NCBI GenBank assembly: GCA_937927975.1
Contig: CALEZT010000100.1
Location: 1 to 14,956 of the forward strand
Length of the DNA stretch: 14,956 bases
From: an uncultured Phycisphaerales bacterium
GTDB taxonomy: Bacteria > Planctomycetota > Phycisphaerae > Sedimentisphaerales > Anaerobacaceae
Reading direction: 5' to 3'
Position numbers and translations under genes: made by a program. This document shows positions 10,373-14,956 of this stretch, in pieces (the first letter of the stretch is position 1; every line of letters begins with the position of its first letter). Under the pieces are notes generated by a model that did not search any database, was not told the DNA's origin, and worked only from the letters and a program-made list of their open reading frames with translations.

Positions 10373-10914
10373 TCTGTCACCTCGCTGTTCAACAGGGAAC
10401 GCAGTTTCTGGAGGCCGCAGCGGTATCGGCTGATCGCCGTCTTGAGCGGCACGCGCTGGAATTGGGCGATCTCGCGGAACTTCATGCCGCCCTGGAGATG
10501 GAGCGTGATCGCCTCCCGCTGTTCGCAGGGCAGCGTCGCCAAGGCTCCGGCGACTTGCCGAAGCTCCTCGCTGCACACGACCCACTGGTCCGGCCGGACG
10601 ACGTCAGAAAGTACGTCGCATGCCTCATCCAGCGGGGCGGCCCGCCGGGTCCGGATCGCGCGGTTCGCGTTGCGAGCCCGGTTGGCCACGCACGCGGCCA
10701 GATAGGCCCTCAGGGAGCCGGTCAGCCGGAATTGCCTCGCCTGGCGGATGAAGGAGGCGAACACGTCGTGCACGATGTCCTCCGCGGCCGTCGCGTCGTT
10801 CGACAGGGACACCGCCAGCCGCAGCAGATCATCTCTATGCTTCTCATAGATCCGCCGCAGCGCCTCGGCGTTTCCCCGCCGCAATCTCCACACCAGCAAT
10901 CGGTCTTCCAGCAC
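10360..10914 (-). CDS. ECF-type RNA polymerase sigma factor
   Basis: A complete 184-residue ECF sigma factor that would direct RNA polymerase to a small set of promoters. Region 2 spans about residues 1-90 (RRIYEKHRDDLLRLA, AAEDIVHDVFASFI, LRAYLAACVANRARN). A linker of about 30 residues follows, then region 4 at about 120-180 (LPCEQREAITLHLQGGMKFR, VPLKTAISRYRCGLQKLRSL, a helix-turn-helix). The start is a GTG with AGGTG seven bases upstream. It is the first gene of a three-gene operon with a membrane protein and an exported protein. Its leader resembles those of the other two sigma genes here, which would fit autoregulation or a common duplicated origin. Confidence 0.92.
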   Translation of the reverse strand: MLEDRLLVWRLRRGNAEALRRIYEKHRDDLLRLAVSLSNDATAAEDIVHDVFASFIRQARQFRLTGSLRAYLAACVANRARNANRAIRTRRAAPLDEACDVLSDVVRPDQWVVCSEELRQVAGALATLPCEQREAITLHLQGGMKFREIAQFQRVPLKTAISRYRCGLQKLRSLLNSEVTECDR

Positions 10915-10936
10915 CGCTTTTCACCTTTCCAGGCGA

Positions 10937-10983
10937 TGGATCGATCCACTCACACCTATATAACACCGGTCGAGCGGGTTTTC
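10937..10983 (-). promoter_or_regulatory. Leader element of the 10914 sigma gene, with 12-bp palindrome
   Basis: The 35 bases at 10949-10983 match those at 14752-14786, upstream of the third sigma gene, at 22 positions, including CCCGCTC and GGTGT on the minus strand. Directly after it comes the perfect palindrome TGGATCGATCCA (10937-10948). The element ends 34 bases from the start codon, where a promoter and transcript start would be expected. An autoregulatory ECF promoter is a possible reading. Confidence 0.5.
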
Positions 10984-11029
10984 CTCATCACAATACGCTT
11001 TTCTTTCGGAGGGGCGGCGCAACAGAAAT

Positions 11030-11051
11030 GGCCGAGCTCGAAAGCCCGGCC
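11030..11051 (-). terminator. Terminator-like hairpin after the sigma/hydrolase chimera
   Basis: In the minus-strand transcript a nine-pair stem (GGCCGGGCU with AGCUCGGCC, one G-U pair) closes a UUCG loop and is followed by AUUUCUGUU. It lies 50 bases after the stop of the chimeric gene. The U tract is interrupted. Confidence 0.5.
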
Positions 11052-11101
11052 CTGGTGTTCTCATGGTTTCGTGGCGGCTCCGCTTGTCCATGTCGCCGGC
11101 G

Positions 11102-12238
11102 TCAGTTCTCGTCCTGGTTCTCCACGCGGGTGAACGGCTTGGTCATCCTCTCCCTGGCGTAGGGGCTTGGCGTGTAGGCCAGGCCGAACTGGTCGTGACG
11201 CTGCTCGAAGTCTTTTATACCCATCTCGGCGACGATGCGATACGTGGCAATCGCGGCCTGCCGCTTGCCGAGCAGGTCGAGCATGTGTGCCTGCCAGAGC
11301 GTCGCCATCATCTTGCCTCGCGGATTGTCGCCGGCGAGGGTCTCCATCTTCTCGAAGGCGGGCAGGGCGTCCTCGTCGCGTCCGACGTCGTACAGGGCGA
11401 GCCCGATCTTGAGCCAGACGTCGCCATCCTGGATCTGATCCAGCCAGGCCTTGTCGTACTTCGACGCGAGTTGCTGATTCGACTTGCGTCCCCAGCCGAG
11501 CTTGCCCACGAAGACCGCCGGACTCTCTTGGCGAGCGGACAGGCTCTCCTTCCAGTACTGCAATTGCAGGGCAGGGGTCTCCCGCAGTGTACCCATGAAC
11601 TCCTTCAAGACCGCGAAGAACCGCACGGGCTCGTCCTCAAAGGGGTTGTGGCCGGATTCCTCGAACATGACCAGCCTGGCGTTGGGGTGGTTGGCGGCGA
11701 GCGTCTTGGGCTTGTCCATATTCCACGACATATCCCACGTGCCTTCGACGATCAGCGTGGGGATCGGGCACTGCGCGAAGCATCCCGCCAGGTTCACCGC
11801 ATCGGCCGAGCGGCTCATCACTGCGTTGAAGTTGTTGTCGTGGACCCAGCCGTAGAGCGCGCCCTGCGCGATCTGTTCCCGCGTGGGCTTGTAGTACGAC
11901 TGTCGCTTCCAGTCGCCGTTGAGGAAGTTGTTGTAGATGACTTGGGCGGTGGACAGGCCGGAGGTCTTGCGTCGTCCCTGATCGCGCCGCCGGTTGCGGA
12001 TCCGGTTGGCGACGCAGGTCACGAGGTACTTCCGCAGGTCGCCCACGGGTTGAATCCTCGACCCGGCCTGGGCGAAGCTCACGAACACGTCCTGCACGAC
12101 GTCCTCGGCCTCGTGGGGATCGTTCAGGAGTCCCATGGCGATGCTCAGCAGCAGGTGGACGTACTTCTCATAGATGCGGGCCAACGCCTCGCGGCTGCCC
12201 CGCCGGAACCGCCATTTCAGCACTTCATCTTCGATCAT
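11102..12238 (-). CDS. Chimera: ECF sigma region 2 fused to half an alpha/beta hydrolase and a TPR-like tail
   Basis: The 378-residue frame begins as a normal ECF sigma factor: RIYEKYVHLLLSIAMGLLND, EAEDVVQDVFVSF, LRKYLVTCVANRIRNRRR. At about residue 88-96 (nt 11950-11975), where the other two sigma proteins enter the linker to region 4, it changes to sequence typical of the second half of an alpha/beta hydrolase. That half has a lid-like helical part, then PTLIVEGTWD (acid Asp169) and FEESGHNPFED (His197). The half with the nucleophile is absent, and so is sigma region 4. Residues about 225-345 are helical with TPR-like spacing (WLKIGLALYDVGRDEDALPA, AAIATYRIVAEM). Neither activity should work as in its parent. 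It may be a deletion fusion, an assembly join, or a new adaptor. The ATG at 12238 matches the starts of the two paralogues but has a poor ribosome site; an upstream TTG at 12319 is unlikely. Confidence 0.8.
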   Translation of the reverse strand: MIEDEVLKWRFRRGSREALARIYEKYVHLLLSIAMGLLNDPHEAEDVVQDVFVSFAQAGSRIQPVGDLRKYLVTCVANRIRNRRRDQGRRKTSGLSTAQVIYNNFLNGDWKRQSYYKPTREQIAQGALYGWVHDNNFNAVMSRSADAVNLAGCFAQCPIPTLIVEGTWDMSWNMDKPKTLAANHPNARLVMFEESGHNPFEDEPVRFFAVLKEFMGTLRETPALQLQYWKESLSARQESPAVFVGKLGWGRKSNQQLASKYDKAWLDQIQDGDVWLKIGLALYDVGRDEDALPAFEKMETLAGDNPRGKMMATLWQAHMLDLLGKRQAAIATYRIVAEMGIKDFEQRHDQFGLAYTPSPYARERMTKPFTRVENQDEN

Positions 12239-12249
12239 CGTCAGCCCAC

Positions 12250-12295
12250 AAACCCGGGTTTCAAGAGCGCTCTCACCCCATAACACGCCCAGGAG
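12250..12295 (-). promoter_or_regulatory. Leader of the chimeric sigma gene with two perfect palindromes
   Basis: Two perfect palindromes, AAACCCGGGTTT (12250-12261) and AGAGCGCTCT (12264-12273), lie two bases apart, 12 bases before the start codon. Upstream, the minus strand reads CTC, six bases, GTGTTAT (12280-12295), echoing the CTC-N5-GTGT core of the other two sigma leaders. With no loop, the palindromes suit a dimeric protein site better than a hairpin. Confidence 0.45.
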
Positions 12296-12320
12296 GACCA
12301 TTTTACATGACCCGTGCAAA

Positions 12321-12354
12321 AGAAAAGACCGGTCCTCCGCCGAAACCGGTCTTT
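12321..12354 (-). terminator. Rho-independent terminator after the membrane/FGE gene
   Basis: The minus-strand transcript has a perfect ten-pair stem (AAAGACCGGU with ACCGGUCUUU) around an 11-base loop, followed by UCUUUU. It lies 61 bases after the stop at 12416 and separates that operon from the chimeric gene. Confidence 0.85.
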
Positions 12355-12415
12355 CGAATCACACGGGTGTGTCGCCGCCTCGTTGCGACAGCATCTTCAG
12401 GTGGAATGCGCCATA

Positions 12416-14179
12416 TCACTCTTCGATCAGGATTCTCAGCCCGATGGCCGAGGCGACCTGCCATCGTGAAGCGCATCGGCAGTTCAGTACATCGGCCTGC
12501 CAACTGCCGCCGCGGCAATACCGCGACTGCCCACCGTCCGCGTCCGAATCGAGCCTTCGGTTCTGTGGGTCGACGCTGTAGGCGTTCTCGGAGTAGACGC
12601 CCGCGACCCGTTCCGAAGCATTGCCGATCATGTCGTACAGCCCGAACGCGTTGGGCAGATACCGGCCCACTGCCGCCGGTCCTACGCTGCCATCGTCGGT
12701 GTTCAGGACGTGGAGGCTGGCCGGGTCCACGGCGGCGTAGGCCTTGTCGGCCACATTGGCGTACCGGCCGGCGTCTTCCTCGGCATCCCCCCAGAAGAAT
12801 CGGGTTTGCGTCCCGGCCCGGCAGGCGTATTCCCACTCCGCCTCCGAAGGCAGGCGGATCGTCAGGCCCGTCTTCTCACTTAGCCACGTGCAGAAGGCGG
12901 TGGCGTCATCCAGGCTTACACACGCCGGCTGATCGTCCAAGTCCATGGGCAGACGAGTCAGCCTGCCACCCAAGGGGCCCACACTGTGCGGGAGCTTTCT
13001 GAATTCGGGACGGAACCGACGGAACTGGGCACAGGTGATCTCAAATTTGGACAGGTAGAAGCCTCGCGCGATCTTGACCAAGTGCTGCGGTCCCTCGTGT
13101 TCCGGTCGAAGCGTTCCACGCTTCTTCAGAATCCTCTCTCCGAACCGCTCGATGAATGGAGCCGGATAACCGATTTCCGTGTCCGGGCTGCCCATGAGGA
13201 ACTCCCCCGGCGGGATTCGGACGAAGTCGATGCTGACGCCGCCGCTCAGGAGCAGAATCTGGCGGGCGGGGTTCTCCGGATCGACGGTGATGTTCACGCG
13301 GATTTCCGCGTCGTCGGCGGCGTTCGGATCGGGCCGGCGGTCGATCACCTTGGCGTCGCGCGGGACTCCGAGGCTGTACAGGTCTCGCGGCCCATCCTCG
13401 GGGTAGTCGAATACCGCGTGGGCCTTGCCGATCACCGCGCCGTCTTCCTGCGTGACAATCGCCTCCATCGTGATCGGCAGCTTGGACTGCGCGTCGAGGG
13501 TGATGGTGACGATCTCCTGCAAGAGGATTTCGCCTGGGATTCGCTGCGTCGCGCGGATGATCTTGGCGACTCGCCCGTCCACCTGTCCCTCGCTGACGGA
13601 GACTCTTCCCTCGCCCGTTTCGCTCAGCGTATTCATGAGCCTGTCCAGCATCTGCGAGGGCGAGGTCGGCATCCGGGTTCGTCTGGGGACGGCGTATTCG
13701 TCGCTCAAGGACGTGACGGTGATCGCATTGGCGGCCGGGTCGTAGGTGGACATCGTCTGACGGCCCTCGTCGCGATAGCGGATGGCGCCGTCGGGCCCTC
13801 GGTGAATCTCGATCTGTTCCTTGAAGCACATCCAGTCGTCCATTCGGCCCTTTTGCTGGGGGCTGTCCACGTCGCCCTGCACGTGAATCCAGGAAACCTG
13901 CTGAAGCGCTTTTCGCATCTGGCCCAGAGCCACGCCGGCGCGGCCGCCTGACATACGAATGACGGTATACGCCGCTGCAAGGATCACGGCCGCAGTGGCG
14001 TATCGGATCGTTCGGCTGTGCATGAGTCTCTCTCCCAGGAATCGTGACCGTGGTTTTCTCGCATGACCTCGATAGGTGTCCAGCGCTCGTCGAAGGACCA
14101 ACTCATCCGTGCCTGGATCGGTCTGGAACTCCAGGTTCTTCACGCGACGCTCGAATTGGGAGTTCTCCGGCGGTTTCAT
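12416..14179 (-). CDS. Membrane protein with probable anti-sigma N-terminus, periplasmic domain and FGE/SUMF1-like domain
   Basis: The 587-residue protein has a cytosolic N-terminus (about 1-55; VKNLEFQTDPGTDELVLRRA), one membrane span (about 58-75) and a periplasmic domain at about 82-275. That domain begins LGQMRKALQQVSWIHVQGDV and recalls MucB/RseB- or LolA-like sigma-regulatory folds. A C-terminal FGE-sulfatase domain spans about 318-587: FVRIPPGEFLMGSPDTE, IRLPSEAEWEYACRAGT, NAFGLYDMIGNAS, RGGSW. Family features are altered: GNVWEW is GNASERV, and the first of the two catalytic cysteines of true FGE is Ala562 while the second remains (Cys567). It may therefore bind a ligand rather than oxidise cysteine. 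Its ATG overlaps the stop of the sigma gene (ATGA), so it is probably that factor's anti-sigma partner, with the sensing part outside. The sensing role is inference. Confidence 0.85.
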   Translation of the reverse strand: MKPPENSQFERRVKNLEFQTDPGTDELVLRRALDTYRGHARKPRSRFLGERLMHSRTIRYATAAVILAAAYTVIRMSGGRAGVALGQMRKALQQVSWIHVQGDVDSPQQKGRMDDWMCFKEQIEIHRGPDGAIRYRDEGRQTMSTYDPAANAITVTSLSDEYAVPRRTRMPTSPSQMLDRLMNTLSETGEGRVSVSEGQVDGRVAKIIRATQRIPGEILLQEIVTITLDAQSKLPITMEAIVTQEDGAVIGKAHAVFDYPEDGPRDLYSLGVPRDAKVIDRRPDPNAADDAEIRVNITVDPENPARQILLLSGGVSIDFVRIPPGEFLMGSPDTEIGYPAPFIERFGERILKKRGTLRPEHEGPQHLVKIARGFYLSKFEITCAQFRRFRPEFRKLPHSVGPLGGRLTRLPMDLDDQPACVSLDDATAFCTWLSEKTGLTIRLPSEAEWEYACRAGTQTRFFWGDAEEDAGRYANVADKAYAAVDPASLHVLNTDDGSVGPAAVGRYLPNAFGLYDMIGNASERVAGVYSENAYSVDPQNRRLDSDADGGQSRYCRGGSWQADVLNCRCASRWQVASAIGLRILIEE

Positions 14180-14721
14180 GATTCCAACTCGCTATTCATC
14201 AAGGCCCGCAGCTTGTCGAGCCCGTACCGGTATCGGCTTTGCACGGTGTTGATCGACGTCTTCTGCTGCCGGGCGATTTCCCGAAACGTCAGGTCCGCAC
14301 GCAGATGCATCGTCACGACCTCACGCTGCTCCGGCGGCAGTTCCTCCAGGGCTTCATGCAGACGGCGCAACTGATCGTGGTGCAGGACCCATCGGTCCGG
14401 CCGGACCTCGTCCGGAGCCGGGATCTCCTCTGTCACGCCGCCTCCGCCGCGTCGCACGGCGTTCGTCCGGTGCAGGTTCCGGGCCCGGTTGAGCACCGAC
14501 TGGATCAGGTAGCCTTTGAGGCTGCCGCCAATCTGTAGTCGGTCCACCGATTCGGCCAGGCTGACAAATACGTCCTGGACGATGTCTTCCGCCGCCGTCG
14601 TGTCGCGGACCAGGCCGCAGGCCAGCTTCAGCAGCAGATTCTTGTACTTGACGTAGACCCGCACCATGGCGGGCTCCTGCCCGCGTTTGAGTCTCCAGAT
14701 CAGCAGCCTGTCTTCCAGCAT
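14176..14721 (-). CDS. ECF-type RNA polymerase sigma factor
   Basis: A complete ECF sigma factor of 181 residues. Region 2 includes MVRVYVKYKNLLLKLACGL, AAEDIVQDVFVSLAE and LKGYLIQSVLNRARN. Region 4 includes LPPEQREVVTMHLRADLTFR and KTSINTVQSRYRYGLDKLRA. The linker DEVRPDRWVLHHDQLRRLHE closely parallels that of the sigma gene at 10914 (VVRPDQWV), so the two are near paralogues. I used the ATG at 14721, which aligns with both paralogues; ATG 14727 and GTG 14739 are in frame and possible, and none has a clear ribosome site. It is co-transcribed with the overlapping membrane/FGE gene. Confidence 0.92.
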   Translation of the reverse strand: MLEDRLLIWRLKRGQEPAMVRVYVKYKNLLLKLACGLVRDTTAAEDIVQDVFVSLAESVDRLQIGGSLKGYLIQSVLNRARNLHRTNAVRRGGGGVTEEIPAPDEVRPDRWVLHHDQLRRLHEALEELPPEQREVVTMHLRADLTFREIARQQKTSINTVQSRYRYGLDKLRALMNSELES

Positions 14722-14737
14722 CGCCATCGAGCGTCGC

Positions 14738-14786
14738 ACCCATGGGTCGTTCTCGCCTACTCAGTACACCCGATGAGCGGGCTTTC
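14738..14786 (-). promoter_or_regulatory. Leader element of the 14721 sigma gene, with 10-bp palindrome
   Basis: The 35 bases at 14752-14786 match the leader at 10949-10983 at 22 positions, at nearly the same distance from the start codon (30 against 34 bases). A perfect palindrome ACCCATGGGT (14738-14747) follows after four bases. If the GTG at 14739 were the start, the palindrome would overlap it. Probably the promoter region of this operon. Confidence 0.5.
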
Positions 14787-14840
14787 GTCTACCGGCTGAT
14801 GCTTTTTCTGTGGATTTCCTGAGCACAGAAGACGGAAAAC

Positions 14841-14870
14841 GAAAAACGCCGGACTGGTTGGGTCCGGCGT
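14841..14870 (-). terminator. Rho-independent terminator of a gene beyond the right edge
   Basis: The minus-strand transcript has a perfect nine-pair stem (ACGCCGGAC with GUCCGGCGU) around a seven-base loop, followed by UUUUCGUUUUC. It must end a minus-strand gene whose coding part is mostly or wholly outside the window. On the plus strand there is no T tract. Confidence 0.85.
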
Positions 14871-14956
14871 CTTGGGACGGATCTGAGTTGATGCTGTCGG
14901 GGGACTAAGAAACTATCTCAAAACAGTGTCTTTGGCCGATAACCATCCGTAGGAGC
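14871..14956. other. Right edge, no gene assigned
   Basis: I see no supportable gene in these 86 bases. On the minus strand a frame enters from the edge and stops with TGA at 14918-14920 after 12 codons. This could be the last part of the gene served by the terminator at 14841-14870, but it is too short to judge. Confidence 0.3.

Noticed and set aside
10373..10585. Upstream extension of the small membrane protein gene
   Set aside because: It overlaps sigma region 4 in another frame and reads as shadow sequence; the ATG at 10372 has its own ribosome site.
12239..12319. TTG start that would lengthen the sigma/hydrolase chimera
   Set aside because: It would translate the leader palindromes and does not match the start of the two paralogous sigma proteins.

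Overview
The window reads as a bacterial chromosome segment, most likely from the phylum Planctomycetota and probably the class Phycisphaerae (Sedimentisphaerales-like or an uncultured relative). This is inferred from the gene families, not from a marker gene. The clues are a TPR protein carrying two RNA polymerase alpha C-terminal domains, ECF sigma genes overlapping single-pass membrane partners, a partner fused to a formylglycine-generating-enzyme-like (FGE/SUMF1) domain, a DUF5060 glycoside-hydrolase-like lipoprotein, GC-rich coding DNA, and short degenerate 9-bp-period repeats in and between genes. Every gene I can support lies on the minus strand, so transcription runs from high to low coordinates. 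The long plus-strand reading frames are shadows.

Left part (1-5098), protein export and tRNA modification: spoIID-like lipoprotein, tgt, yajC, secD (secD runs off the left edge). The order tgt-yajC-secD is a classic bacterial cluster. Tgt makes queuosine-modified tRNA, and YajC and SecD are accessory parts of the Sec translocon. The SpoIID-like peptidoglycan-cleaving lipoprotein ends one base before the tgt start codon. SecD carries an extra helical region of about 220 residues in its periplasmic domain. A 9-bp-period repeat has entered tgt in frame, and another forms a long imperfect inverted repeat at the start of the spoIID-like gene.

Middle part (5238-8557): a cytosolic TPR protein ending in two alpha-CTD-like domains, with a good sigma-70-type promoter, and an exported DUF5060/TIM-barrel lipoprotein that is probably a glycoside hydrolase.

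Right part (8736-14786): three ECF-type sigma loci lie head to tail. The first transcribed encodes a complete sigma factor (14176-14721) overlapping by ATGA a membrane protein (12416-14179) with a short cytosolic N-terminus, one membrane span, a periplasmic domain and an FGE-like domain; a strong terminator follows. The second (11102-12238) is a chimera: sigma region 2 fused in frame to the C-terminal half of an alpha/beta hydrolase plus a TPR-like tail, with no sigma region 4. The third is a complete sigma factor (10360-10914) overlapping a small membrane protein, a probable anti-sigma factor (9908-10372), which overlaps an exported protein of unknown function (8736-9911). All three sigma genes have related sequence in their leaders, each with a perfect 10-12-bp palindrome nearby. 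A minus-strand terminator at the right edge implies another minus-strand gene just outside the window.

The observations most worth following are the sigma/hydrolase chimera, the shared sigma-gene leader, the sigma/membrane-FGE pair, and the TPR/alpha-CTD protein.
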